Of a stretch of DNA of 64,000 bases, positions 48,714 through 61,109 are shown one piece after another. The stretch covers positions 9,994,001 through 10,058,000 of the forward strand of contig CM040087.1 of assembly GCA_022496805.1 (NCBI GenBank), written 5' to 3'. The notes under the pieces were generated by a model, which was not told the DNA's origin, searched no databases, and saw only the letters and a program-made list of their open reading frames with translations. The stretch's first letter is position 1. Every line of letters begins with the position of its first letter. The DNA comes from Pohlia nutans. Taxonomy: Eukaryota; Streptophyta; Bryopsida; Bryales; Mniaceae. Both the position numbers and the translations under genes were made by a program.

Positions 48714-48939
48714 TGAGAGCATGGCCACCGTTGCCCTCAACAGGTCGCCTTTTGCCACTGTAGAGGGCCTTCACACTTTTTTCCCTCCCACCCCATGGTT
48801 TGTCAGTGGCCTCTCTTGCAAAGCCTCGGTGGAAATGAGCTTTGCCACGCTAGGCTGTGGAGTCTTGCATTTGCCTCAGGAATTTGAAACCCGGGCTATA
48901 TGAGGGAGATAATCATGTCCATTAATTGCGATTTTCAGA

Positions 48940-49430
48940 AAGTTTAGTGTCAGTGTCGGCGAGTTTAGTCTGTTTTTGCATTTGGATGGAAGGTCGGCGG
49001 GGAAGACGCTCCGATCGTCGGGCGAGCGGATCAGTAGGGAGGCACGGCGATGGACGAGGGAGCGGAGGGGCGGGGAGGCACGGCCTACGTGGGAGGCGCG
49101 ACGCAATGTAGGGGAATCGGAGCGGAGGTGAAGAGCCCGATCCAGGCGGAAGACACTGTTAGGTGGGGAGTCTGGTTGGGTCGATACATATGTCAGAGCT
49201 TTTGGATTCGCAGGAGAGTCGGAGCCGGCTGGGAGCTGCAAGAGAGAATTTGCAGGAGAATCAGAGCTAGCAGGGAGTTGCAGGGGAATCAGCGGCCACT
49301 GAAGGTGGCGCAACATCAGCAAGAAATGCAACATTTGAAGAATGAAGACCTGCAGGACAAATGGAAGCGGCCAGTGTACAACACACGCCAAGTGCACAAC
49401 CCCGACTTAGAGCAACTACGTGATGACTAA
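48940..49430. other. GC-rich segment upstream of the ORF1 pseudogene
   Basis: Contains several direct repeats (GCAGGAGAATC, GGGAGTTGCAGG, GGAGCGGAGG types). The minus strand stays open for 174 codons as a Ser/Pro/Leu-rich frame; I regard this as a by-product of base composition. It is probably the 5' part of the transposon. Confidence 0.35.
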
Positions 49431-49442
49431 GCCCGCACAACA

Positions 49443-50657
49443 ATGGGCCTTGGGATCTTCCATTTTCACAACCCCGAGGTCAGAATTTTTGAGTTTGAGT
49501 GTGAAAATAACCCTAATTTGCAATTTCAAAACCCTGATTTGCAATCTCAGAATTTTGGGAGTTTTGGAAGAAATTCTAGTAGTGCAGGAGAACGGGGAAG
49601 TCGGGTTAGTAATCGAGGCCGGGTTAATAATTGCGGTCGAGGGGGTCATGCATTGAATGAACCTAATTCTTTTAATCAAAAGAATTTTGTTTCTGAAGAG
49701 GAACGCCAATTGACACGCAGTTTTTTGGCTATTTTCCAAGATCCTATCACTGGCAGTCAGTAGAAAAGTAGTGCATTTTGGAAACGAATCTTTGTTCATT
49801 ATGATGCATTAAAGCCGGGAGCATATCGAGGGCCACGATCATTAGAGTCCAAATGGGGAGTTATAAAACATGATGTAAACAAATTTATTGGGAGTTATCG
49901 ACAAATAAAGAATATGCATCCTAGTGGGAAAACAGAGGCTGATATAATAGTAATGGCCGAAGAATTGTTCCGTACCAAGAGTGCAAAGTGCACAAACTTT
50001 ATGCTTGAGCATTGTTGGCAATTCGTGAAGAATTTTCCAAAATGGGTTGATGGTGGAAGCCCCTCCCATCAAAGCACGCCATCCAAGAGAAAATCACCCT
50101 CTTGTGATCAACAATTGCAACCTGACACCCCGGAATTTGTGAGCAATTTAGAGACTGTGGGGGATTTCAACGAAGTACTTAGAGATCGGCCTTATGGTAC
50201 CAAGGCTGCCAAGGAATCCTAGAAGGCTAGCAAAATTTTAGAGAAGAATGCTACAGCTCAGACAAAGCTTGCAGAGTCCATGGTGGAGGCATCAAATCTC
50301 AGGGTTGATGGCATTGAGGAGCAAAACTTGTTGCTTTTCATGGGATCCATTGACGCACCTGAGGCTAAAGAGTACCTCCGCCTCCGTGCATGTGAGGAGT
50401 TGAAGAAATTAAATAAAAAGATAGCGGACACTGCACATTGGGAAATCCGTGAGAAAGAGGCTCAAGAAAGAAGTGATCGAGTTCGATTAACCAAAGACCT
50501 CCAAGGGGCAGAGATTGAGGCTTGTGAAGTTGCTGAAACAAGACGTCAAATGCGCAATGCACAGAGCGCATTTGTAAGGGATGACGATGAGGACAATGAA
50601 GACTATGACAATAGAGAATATGAGAATGATGGGGACGACATTGAATATGTAATATAA
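49443..50657 (+). pseudogene. Harbinger-type ORF1 (Myb-like / NAM-associated) pseudogene
   Basis: One frame runs for about 405 codons interrupted by two TAG stops, at 49761-49763 and 50220-50222. The N-terminal part is Asn/Gly-rich. Then comes a trihelix/Myb-like DNA-binding region (EEERQLTRSFLAIFQDPITG, stop, SSAFWKRIFVHYDALKPGAY, RSLESKWGVIKHDVNKF), then a linker, RPYGTKAAKE (the RPxGxKxxK motif of the plant NAM-associated C-terminal domain), a coiled-coil-like charged helix, and an acidic tail. In PIF/Harbinger transposons this protein works with the transposase in DNA binding and nuclear entry. Apart from the two stops, the frame is otherwise intact, so decay is recent. Confidence 0.8.
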
Positions 50658-52670
50658 AATCTCCCAAAGACTTTTTCATTTAAGTCTAAGAGTGTTTTGT
50701 TCATTATTTTTCAGTGTAGTCATTGAGAAAAAAGTTTGTGTTCATTTTGATCATTGTGAAACAAAAAAGTGTTCATTGTTTTCATTGTGTTACTTATGTT
50801 TGTAGCGAGAAAATTCTCTTCATTGTGTTTAGAAGAGATGTTGGGTGTGTAAATTAAGAAATTCATGTCCTACGAGGGTTTAAGTGAACTAATTTTGTTT
50901 TTTGGTAATGGAAGTTGGGAGATGGACAACATGTTGAGGCGACATTGGGTGGATTGGATACACCATCATATGGTATCAATGCACTGTGGTCTCTTGGATT
51001 GGCCTCTAATATTGCATGTAATACTGTTGATTGGAACAATGTTGACCATGTGGATAAGGGAATGCCCACTACATGGCATGTTCTAGGGCAAGACATGAAT
51101 GCAGAATGTCAAACAGATTTGCATGATGTGAACATAAATTTGGCTTTAGATGGCCAAAGCTATTACCATAGATAGAAGAAGCAATATCATATTACCATAC
51201 ATAAACAACTTGATATTATAGATGTAGCCTTCAATGGCCAAAGCTATTACCATATATGTCTTTTTTGTTATATATATTTTGTTATTCATGTTCCATGATT
51301 GTTTCTATATTCTAATCTTGACCACTTTATAAATTCCATATGATATATTTGAATGTTTAAATTAATGTTTTAAACTCAACATAGATTGCTCACTGTCATT
51401 TATAAAACTCACAATCATTATGTATGAGTTTGTTCTTAACATGAATGATTGCAATGGAGAGATGTAGACATAGGTCACATTTAAAAACTTTAAGCCTAAA
51501 TTCTATTTAACTTTGAAGTGAAACATTTAAAAAATCTCATTCTTAACCCCCAAAGGATGTTGCCCACAAAAAGAGTCTCCAACATTTGTTTGAACATGTA
51601 TTTTGGGTTAAAGGGCATGAATTTTTGTAAAATAGTAAACATGAAGTATGCAAGGTGTATGTTAGAGGAAAATATACTAATTTTTATAAAAAATTCAACA
51701 TTGACAAAAATATAGATTTTCAAATGGCCATTTTTACATATTATCACTATAAAACTCACAAGTCTAACTCACTATGAAACTCACATATTGATCCCAAAAA
51801 TCACCAATTTTTTTTTAATATCATAGTGATACTAAATGAACATATGAACATTGAAAATTGGATGGTAAAAAGCCTACTAATTTAAGTATTATTGGTAGAG
51901 GTTTAAAATAACTTAAATAATGCCCATAACATAGGTCATCATGTATTCATCTTATTCTTCATCTTCTAAAAATTGTTTGCGAGCTCTCTTCATATGGGCA
52001 CGCCAAAGATCCATGCCTCAAAGTCACAGACTCCACAAAACTCAAACACCGAACTACACAAAATCTAAACACCAAACTACACGAAATTCAAACACCCTAA
52101 ACACGAAACACAACCACCGAACTACACAAAGCACGAAACACAAACACTAAATTACACAAAGCTCAAACACCAAACAACAATTATTTCCACATGCGCTACC
52201 TCTCAGTTCAATGATATTTGTCTGGATTTTTTGCAATGGAATAGATGTCCCTTTTTTAAATTAACATAATTAATATAAAATTCCCCGAGCCATAGGAACC
52301 ACACAACAAGAAAAAAAAAAAAAAAAAAACACTCCAGAGCATCGCCTGACATGCTCTTGCATTTGGGCAGGCATATGATATGGCTTGTAGTGCTCAACTT
52401 TCAATAAAATCACCCCTGCCCAGCATGCATATGGTGGCGTGGTGCTTCCCATTGGTCCTGGCCTCTTGATTTGAATGAAATCACCCATTGCCCACTTGTA
52501 TGCATGTGGTGCTTCCCATTAGCTATGACCTCTTCATTTTTCAAGTTCTGAAATCCATGGAGAGTCCACAGTGGGGGTCCAGAATTTCAAAGGCCACTTC
52601 AACTGCTATAGTGCCCTCTCAAATCAGTTTTGAAGGCCACTTGATGAGGGCATGGGTGGGAATACTCTGA

Positions 52671-54005
52671 GTGGAATTTGCTCAAGCTGTCAAAGTAATG
52701 TCGTGGAATTATTTCATTTGATCATATTCAGGTGCCGTGGCTAAAAACCCAAGTGTTGGTGGAGCTTCATTCGAAGAAGACAACGAAGTTATGTTCTTGT
52801 TTTGATCGCACTTGATTGCAGTCCAACTTTTTTGCTGCTTGCAACAAGTAGTTGTTATGGTCTTAGCATTGAACTACTATGAGCTAATCTCTATAGTTAT
52901 ATTGAGTAGCTCTTTGAAAAACAAAAAAATCATTTTTGGGGGCCTATTGTCATCGGTTCGTTGTAATGTTTAAGTTCTTTCAGAGGAATAAAATGTCATG
53001 TTGTTTAAAAAAAAAATTAGTAAATTGTGGTGGATTTGGGTTTAATAAAGGATGGGCCAAAAGAAAGTCTACACCGTACTTCTAGAGTGATGGTAGCTTG
53101 CAAACGGTCCTTTTCAACAACATTTTTTTGGTGAGTTTTAGCTCTAATGCGATGGCTCTTGATGAATGATTGGGTCAGCCCAGAAATGAAATTCAATTCT
53201 CCCTCGAGAAGTTGTAAATTTTTTTGATAAAAAATCAAAAATTGACGATTTCTATATTTTACTATATATTTTTAGGTCAAGACTTTGGACTCTCGATAGG
53301 AATTGACTTTGGACTGCGACGGTTTCTCGCCATAGTGTAACCCAACTTTCGTATTTGACAGCTTTGCCTCAAGATTTAATTTCCACATAAAATTTAGACA
53401 TGTCCACTTCACCCTACACCATTCACAAGATGATATGTGGCACCGTTTGAACATTTTTTGCGGAGACTAACCATGACGTAGGGTATCTAGAACCATAGTT
53501 TTTAAATATAGTAGTAAGAGATAAAGACCTAATTTTGGCCCTTTAAAGATTTTTTATCATGAAAATTGATGTAATAAATCTAAAATTCTAGACGTTGTAA
53601 CGAAAGTTAGAAATGGCATATTTTCAAAAAATAAATAAAAGTAGCATTACATGTATTTATTTATCTATATACAAACAACAAACTTGAGTTGATATAGAGT
53701 ATAGGTATAATGAAGTTAGGTACACAATGTGTGAAATGCGATATTATAGCCCCGAGAATGCTATACTTTGTGACTATGTCTAGAACAAACTAAAATGTAG
53801 AATGCACAATTATACATTGTTGGTTCTATATCACTTTCATTTTGAACATTGTATTGGAAAGAATATAATATTTTATAATACCATAGATGTAATATATTTA
53901 TAGTAATTACATATAATTTTCCCTATATAGTTATATTATAAATCTATTTATATATATATTTTCAAGATGATGTCAAGTATTAAAACAATATAAAACGAAT
54001 AATTG
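52671..54005. other. Intergenic sequence, nothing firmly recognised
   Basis: Around 53320 CGACGGTTTCTCGCCATAGTG recalls the interior and end of the MITE at 63546-63908, but no partner end was found. Otherwise AT-rich and featureless. Confidence 0.4.
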
Positions 54006-54172
54006 GTCATAGCAATTGCAGATCCAACCGTATGGATAGAATCTAATTCATAATGTACAACTTTTATCTATACATCAAATTCAAAATATCCCTCTTAGTT
54101 GCATTTTATAATGCATCTTTGCAAAAATGCCCATTCAATTTGGACAGGGGTGAGGACGTTTAGGGGCTAGTG
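54006..54172 (+). repeat. Solo right end of a group 2 TTAA element
   Basis: Matches the last 165 bp of 8322-8896 (GCATTTTATAATGCATCTTT, then GAGGACGTTTAGGGG) and stops at CTAG instead of TTAA. Confidence 0.65.
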
Positions 54173-55860
54173 GGTTTTTTTTTTCCAACATCAATGTTTT
54201 TGGGACAAGTGAGTTTATTTCAATTGGTCACACGACGCATAAAATTTCAAATTCTTGGTTTTTTTTGGCAAGTATATTTTTTGGGACCGTATAGTCCACT
54301 AGATTCTTGTCACTATGCACTCTTCTGAAGATTTTGAGAATTTAATAATCCGTTTTGGAGAGAATTTTATTTTGTGAAATCTGAAGTGGTAGGATGGATT
54401 GTACCCAAAAAAAGAAAACAAAGTTTTGATAGTAAATCAAAAATTTGGCATTATATTTTAATAGTGGATGATACAAAGGAAAAACTAGTGCATTGTCACA
54501 AGAAGAAGACGTGCTCTAAATTCTAAAAATGAGCATTGTGAATGCAATTTAAAGCTGTGAAATTTTCCAATGTTCAAATATGTGAAGAAAAGTATCTTCC
54601 AAATTTTTCAATTTATTAGAATTGATTAAAGTTTCAAATTTTAATTGTGTTATTTTCAGGAGGAATTAATTGTTTCTGTATTTTGAAAATATTTTTTTGA
54701 TGGATTTCTTTCTTTTAATGTACTTGAAATGAGATTTTGCAGGTTGGATTATTTTTAGGAATTTTAATATAGAATCAAACATTAACTATATTTACATTCT
54801 AAGTTTGATCAAAACATGGTATAGTGTTATTAGAATGCGAGTTTTGATACTATAAACCTTCAAGAAAAAATCATTTAAACATTCTAAACTTTTACTTTTG
54901 GTTAATATGTACATAAATTCAGAAGTTGGTTCACTTCATTTTTCATTAAGTCGTATTAAATCAATGCTACATAATTTTCAAATTGGTTTGAAAGGTAACT
55001 ATTTTAAACAAAATGTGCACCAAAAATATCAATTGGTGCACCGAGAGGAGTTGGTAGACGGTACCGTACAAACGTTGAAATGTATGTAATTTTGGAAAAA
55101 TATTCGTGCAAAATCAATTCAAACTAATGTGTCGATGGGCACTTTAAAAAAGGACCTCCATCTCTTCGTTGTTGATATAATTCCTCATATTGTAAATACA
55201 CCTTAATATCATTGAGAGTAGATGAATTCATCTACGGAGCTTTTACTTGTTACTCCATATTTAAAATTTATATATTTAAATATACTATATTTATCTAGGT
55301 TTGAGGCTGAAGTAGAACCACAAAGGTACCTATTATTCTGCATCTTGTGAATAGTTCAATGGTTGAGACACGAGCCTTTAGTAATAAATTACTGTATCCT
55401 TTTTAAAGTCAAGGAGTTAGATTTTATAACACCTCCATCCAAATTTGTAAGTTTATTTGTAGCAACATGGCCATTTTGAAAAAAATATTAAACATTACTA
55501 AATATTCTTCATTTCTTTTGTGGATAAAATTGCCAAAAAATAATTTCATACTACAACGACATTGCCTCGGGGAGGACACTTCACTATACTAAAGGGGTAA
55601 TTAAATGAGGCTATCATATAATTGGAATATTCAAGGTATATTCTCGAATATTCTCGAATATTCTAGGTATATTCTTGGTATATTCTGTAATTATTCCTTA
55701 CTTGAATTTTGAGCATCCTATATTACATCTAAATATTTCAAAATTTTATTGCTCATGAATAAAACACACCCTATATTTTAACGCACCATGTTTAATAAAT
55801 TTCCTAAGTGTCTTCCCCGGGGACATTGCCTAAAAATCCACCATTTTTTTTCAAAATAGG
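54173..55860. other. AT-rich intergenic sequence
   Basis: A tRNA-like A box (TAGTTCAATGGTTGAGAC, about 55360) without a B box, and short tandem repeats of ATATTCTCGA / GGTATATTCT around 55633-55682, are the only structures. No gene recognised. Confidence 0.35.
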
Positions 55861-55865
55861 ATGAA

Positions 55866-57256
55866 TGTACATACAGTGACAAGCAAAACTGAGTATTGAT
55901 TTGAAACTTTTCCATTCAAACAACCATATCATGAGCATCAATGGGCAAAGTCCAAAAGTGAATTTGCAAAAGTTGTAGTGTGCGACATATAACACATTAC
56001 TACCGAAGTTTGAAGAGAAACTCAATTGTGATTTGAAAGAAAATGAATTTCAAAGTTAGCCATGTCTAAAACTCGGTTTTGTGCGCTACAAGTTGGAAGT
56101 ACTTTAAATTTTGTGAATTTTTTCTTATAGCTTCAATAAAACTTTTTGTGCCTTGACATGTTGGTATACATCGTTTTAGACTGTTGTACGCAAAAATTGA
56201 AGGAAGTTGACATTTATAGAATTTAAAATATCGACAATTTGACAAACATGCAAATGATGTTGGTTTTCACGATATTTGAATTTTTTTTTGGATTTGAGAG
56301 TTTGGGACTGCATTGGCCATTGTATAGAGAGCATAGGTTGCAATATGACCATTGTTACATCTTAATACCTTTACATTTGAAATAGTTGTTGAATAGCCAA
56401 AGTGTTCAATTTATATATTAGAGTTGTATGATGCAGTTTTTTGGTTTGACTTTTTGTACAAAGTCTAGGGTTCATGATGCACATACTCAATTAACCAATT
56501 GAAAAACTTGTTTTTTTTGTGTTCAGTATCATCAAAATATTGTCAATTTTATGAAAGTCAGTGTAATTTCTGGCAGTTTTGAATTTTTTGATGATATGGA
56601 AAATAATATGTTTTTAAATTTTGATTTGTAGGATTGATTATGCGCGTCATAAACTCTAGTTTTCGCACAAAAATCCTAAACCACAAAACTACATCGTATA
56701 GCTCCAATATATAAATTGAACGCATTGGCCTATTCAACAACTATTTCAAATGTAAAGGTATTAAGATGTAACAATGGTCATATTGCAACCTATGCTCTCT
56801 ATACAATGGCCATTGCAGTCCCAAACTCTCAAATCCAAAAAAAAATTCAAATATCGTGAAAACCAACATCATTTGCATGTTTGTCAAATTGTCGATATTT
56901 TAAATTCTATAAATGTCAACTTCCTTCAATTTTTGCGTACAATAGTCTAAAACAATGTATACCAACATGCCAAGGCACAAAAAGTTTTATTGAAGCTATA
57001 AGAAAAAATTCACAAAATTTAAAGTACTTCCAACTTGTAACGCACAAAACCGAGTTTTAGACATGGCTAACTTTGAAATTCATTTTCTTTCAAATCACAA
57101 TTGAGTTTCTCTTCAAACTTCGGAAGTAATGTGTTATATGTCGCACACTACAACTTTTGCAAATTCACTTTTGGACTTTGCCCATTGATGCTCATGATAT
57201 GGTTGTTTGAATGGAAAAGTTTCAAATCAATACTCAGTTTTGTTTGTAAGTGTACA
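55866..57256. repeat. 1.39-kb palindrome
   Basis: Left TGTACATACAGTGACAAGC and right GCTT-free complement ending GTAAGTGTACA mark the outer ends. Arms of about 600 bp are almost identical in inverted orientation (for example GGTTGCAATATGACCATTG in the left arm at about 56336 and its complement in the right at about 56775). The unpaired centre, about 56470-56640, is roughly 120-170 bp. The two arms differ at few positions. Its right end lies five bases from the TTAA of the next element. A transcript would be a very long double-stranded RNA. Confidence 0.88.
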
Positions 57257-57261
57257 TATAT

Positions 57262-57807
57262 TTAACCCTTTAACGTCCCGATTCAACACTGTTTTCAAAG
57301 ATTTGTTATAAAATGGTTGATGAAAAACGGAAATGGAGTTGATGTACAAAACAAAGTTATAAATGTCAATGTGTAGATAACATCTGTACGGTTGGATTCA
57401 TCATATTTATTATTAATATTTTAAAAGTAATTTTGCAAGGTTTTGTCTTGAAATTCAATTAAAAATCCAAAATTAACAGAAAAAAATTTAAAAATATTGT
57501 AATGAAATTAGAATGACATGCACTACGAGATGGTATGGTTTCCATTATTTGATTCTACTTACTATGGAAAATCATATTTAAGGTCTTTCTTTTTGTACTA
57601 AGATTGAAACTTGACATTAATCACTTTTGTAATTTTTCAAAAATTCACATTATCTTATTTGGAAGATCCATACCGTACAAATGGTATTCAACTAGCACAA
57701 GAATGAAAAAAAAAAAAAGGATGAAAAACATCCGGTACCTACAGAAATCGAGCTGCTGAAATTCATCCGGCGTCCAGATTCTGGACGCCGGCGCGCTAAA
57801 GGGTTAA
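57262..57807 (+). mobile_element. TTAA element, group 6
   Basis: TTAA at 57262-57265 and 57804-57807, left end CCCTTTAACGTCCCG, right end CGGCGCGCTAAAGGG. The first 420 bp match 45942 onwards. Confidence 0.74.
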
Positions 57808-58312
57808 GGCAATAAATGACATCCATACCGTATTCCACATAATCGACAGACTCACTGCTCGGATGGATGTAAAAAGCATTCACAATGTACAGATTCGTGG
57901 ACGGATGTAAAATCATTCACAATGCATCAGGAAAGTGCCCCCCCACTCCAGTAGTACTGATGCAGTACTGCAGCACTCACTATACAGTTCAGTATATTTG
58001 CAGTACTGCGTGCAATACTTTGTTTTAACATATGTTATACTGAGTTCAAGGTTTTTTTGGTGTACTACGTTTGTATAATATTAATATTTTATGGCTATGG
58101 ATATCATCCTTATTTATAGCCACGATTATTATATTGTAATTTTATCCAAACAGTATTGTAATAATTTACATAATTCATCTCAAATTAGTAATTCAAATAA
58201 TGTATTGCATTTATTTTACGACAATATCAAAGCATTGGTATGTAGTATTGGTGTAATATTGTAAAATCAATTGATACGGTATTTCTTTTTCACTTTCTTC
58301 AATGTCAACCCT
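57808..58312. other. Intergenic sequence, nothing recognised
   Basis: Repeated GCAGTACTG words around 57960-58010 are the only structure. Confidence 0.35.
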
Positions 58313-58600
58313 TTACCCCTAAATGACTGAGAGGGTAAGGGCAAAACCTATATGTGTTATAAAAATTTACTTCTACAACTTTGATCAAGTTTGGTCCAAA
58401 AGAGAAAATGAGAAGCACGATGTTCAACAATTATCTGTACTGTCAGACTTTCAAAAACTGTTTGATACTCATTTCATTAATTTAGAAGGCTTTACTATTT
58501 AATATTCACCAAAATTACAATTTTATTTATAGAATTTCAAATTTGGTATGATTGGATAAAACTAGATTCTATCCCAAAATTTTAAAAAGATAAATTTTCA
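58313..58600 (+). repeat. Left part of a group 1 TTAA element
   Basis: Begins TTTACCCCTAAATGACTGAG and matches 7177-7725 for about 280 bp (CAACTTTGATCAAGTTTGGT), then similarity is lost. No right end. Confidence 0.6.
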
Positions 58601-59161
58601 AAAAATAACTAATAATTCTTTATTAAATGACTATAAATAATGAGAGATTGGCATAAGAATCAATCAATACATAATTAATCTTCATGTGGATCATTGTTGT
58701 ATAAAATTTTGGAGACCAAAATGAGACCACAGATATACCAAATAGATACCGATAATTTTTATAATACAAAATACAAAAAAACATTAATATATAACTAATC
58801 TGTGTGTTGATCATTGATTTTTGTTTCTGTGAATAAATTTCAAATCATCAATTAGTCCTTTTAGAATTCAAAAAATGAGATAGAATGATATCTTTTATCT
58901 TGTATTTTTTGAAAATTTATAAATAAAACATAAAAACCTAAAAATAAAATTAGAAGATTGGAAAATTGATTAATAAAATCAATACATCTATGATTAACAT
59001 TTGCCTTGGACATTGATTTTTTATTCATGTTTTATATTCCATAATCATTTACCCCTTTCAAACTTCACAAAAAGAGATCAAATAAGGTTTTCTTCCTATC
59101 TTTCATGTATTAAAAAATCAAAAAGTATTATAATTACATAAAACAAATCAATGTCAATGAG

Positions 59162-59164
<3 letters not shown>

Positions 59165-59222
<58 letters not shown>
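59165..59222. repeat. (TA)n microsatellite
   Basis: About 29 uninterrupted TA units. Confidence 0.95.
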
Positions 59223-59226
<4 letters not shown>

Positions 59227-59636
59227 TTTTTTCCTCAGGTCCATCATTGTTGTATACAGTTTTGAAGCATTGTAGAAAGTTTGAACCCTCAAATAGGCCC
59301 CTAGAGAAGGGGGTACAAGGTGGTCTTACATATTTAAATTTATGTTAACAAATATTTATCCCCTTATCTCCACCCAAGGACTACATGGGATGCATGTGAG
59401 CTTTTGTATTTGGTCACCACCTATTAGAATCTTGAAATTCACACAATCGCTCATCCCAATCAGTCAGAAAAAACTACATCTGGTATTTTTTTTTTTTCAT
59501 ATTATTGGTAACATAGTAAGGGCCTCTTTGAAGGTTCAAACTTTCTGTAATGGACTAAAAAGAGACCAACAATGTTCATGTTAAAAAAAATTCTATCTTT
59601 TCTCATATTATCTACCAATCCATTTGCAGTTTATTC

Positions 59637-60115
59637 TTGATCCCTAAATGCCTACAACCTTCTCCAGATTTAAAAAATTCCAAAGATGCATTATAAAATG
59701 CAACTTATATGGATGTTTTGAACTTCATTTGTAAACAATACTTCTACATTATGAATTTTAGATTCTATCCAAACGGTTCAATCTGTGATTGCAACCACCA
59801 ATATTTTGTATAAAATTTGAAATTCAAAATTCAAAATACTTTTGTAATTTGATTACAAATAAGATATTGACAATCTTTGCATGAATTTTTTGTAACGGGT
59901 TTAAACGTAACACTTAAATGTAAGTGTAGTGATTCAGGATATTATTTGGTAGCTTAATTCTATGAGATGATTTTTGCATGATCACTTTCAATTCATTTTG
60001 AACTAAGGTTTTAAATTTTTATATGAAATGAGGCATAAAACCTTCACAAATCATCCCCTTTCTAATTGGTTCACATAAACATGAAGCTAAGTTCTCATAA
60101 ACTTTGTAGTAAGAT
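59637..60115 (-). repeat. Decayed inverted group 2 TTAA element
   Basis: Starts TTGATCCCTAAATGCC and follows the inverted group 2 sequence (GATGCATTATAAAATGCAAC, CAATATTTTGTATAAAATTTG, CAAATCATCCCCTTTCTAAT) until the retroposon at 60131. No terminal TTAA. Confidence 0.6.
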
Positions 60116-60127
60116 ATCCTTACTCCA

Positions 60128-60237
60128 CCAGATAGATAGAAACTTCGGTTCTTTCTCGAAGGCCGGCATGAATAAAGTGTCCGTTTGTAATGTCAATAAT
60201 TCAATGCCCACCGGACAAAGGGCCATTGGAACAAAAC
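60128..60237 (-). mobile_element. Retroposon copy
   Basis: Minus-strand copy of the family core (GGACACTTTATTCATGCCGG) with its TCTA tail at 60131-60140. No clear target duplication could be found; it sits at the edge of the decayed group 2 element. Confidence 0.65.
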
Positions 60238-60731
60238 CACACAACACAATTTGCATGACACATGACAAAACGAAATTCAAGTATGTACATTGGGTAGAAA
60301 ACAAGAGCATTTTTATTCTTTGGAACTAAGATTTACAAGACACATATTTATACCAAACCCCCATGTTATTGTGCAAAGACAACGTGTAAATAATATAAGG
60401 TACATAATTAAATCTAGTATTAAGTTTTTGTAAATATAAAACATGAGTAAAAGGTAAATGAAAGTTATGTTCTGTTATGTATTGTTCATTTCAAATGTGT
60501 ATATTCTCTGTATTCTTTGTATGTAATTTTTAGAATTTTACAATCATCAACTAGTCCTTTAAAATTCAAAACGTGTAATTCAATGATGTCTTTTCATGTC
60601 CCTTATCTTTCGAAAATTCAAATATACAATATAACTGCATAATTATATGTACAGAATTAGATTTGATTAGAGAAATTTATACAACAATTATAAACACCAA
60701 TGTTGATTATATATTCATATTGGTATATTAG

Positions 60732-60796
<65 letters not shown>
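60732..60796. repeat. (TA)n microsatellite
   Basis: About 32 TA units, essentially uninterrupted. Confidence 0.95.
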
Positions 60797-60799
<3 letters not shown>

Positions 60800-60870
60800 G
60801 TTTCATGACTAGCGTGTGATTCACCAAATCAAGGTAATATGGCAGTGGGTATTATAATTGTTGAGTGCAC

Positions 60871-61109
60871 ATGTCCATTCTCGAAAGGGAGAGTAGTATT
60901 GTCCCAATGTCCCCTTGTTCGGTGGGCACTGGGTCATTGACATTACAAACGGGCACTTTATTCACGCCGGCCGGCCCTGTAGAAGGGTCGGAGTTTCTAT
61001 TTATCTATCTAAATAGATATGAACTCCGGTTCTCTTTCGAGGCCGGCGTGAATAAAGTGTTTGTTTGTCGTAACAATGAGCTAGTGCCCATTGGTCATCT
61101 ATCTATCTA
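60871..61109. mobile_element. Nested pair of retroposons, tail to tail
   Basis: A plus-strand copy (core at about 60935-60975) is flanked by TTGAGTGCAC at 60861-60870 and 61110-61119. Within its TCTA tail lies a second, minus-strand copy (about 61008-61095), after which the tail resumes. The plus copy keeps the CGGTGGGCACTGGGTCATTG segment upstream of the core. Confidence 0.72.

Larger units (their letters stand above)
48717..52667 (+). mobile_element. 3.95-kb PIF/Harbinger-type element, ORF1 broken, transposase missing
   Basis: Left end GAGCATGGCCACCGTTGCC, right end GGCATGGGTGGGAATACTC, flanked by TGA at 48714-48716 and 52668-52670. The ends match the MITEs at 15017-15421 and 34359-34671. 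Inside is a Myb-like/NAM-associated ORF1 pseudogene (49443-50657), the accessory protein typical of PIF/Harbinger elements. I find no DDE transposase frame, so the element lost it. About 51140-51545 is a fragment of the group 8 TTAA element that inserted later, ending near TTAACCCCCAAAGG. Confidence 0.65.

Noticed and set aside
48876..49397. 173-codon minus frame rich in Ser, Pro and Leu
   Set aside because: GC-rich segment with repeated words inside a transposon, opposite in strand to the ORF1 pseudogene and without any domain.
55349..55440. tRNA-like sequence with an A box
   Set aside because: No B box and no cloverleaf could be drawn; kept only as a note.
57692..57916. 74-codon minus frame
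   Set aside because: It straddles the right end of a TTAA element and has low-complexity Phe/Ser runs.
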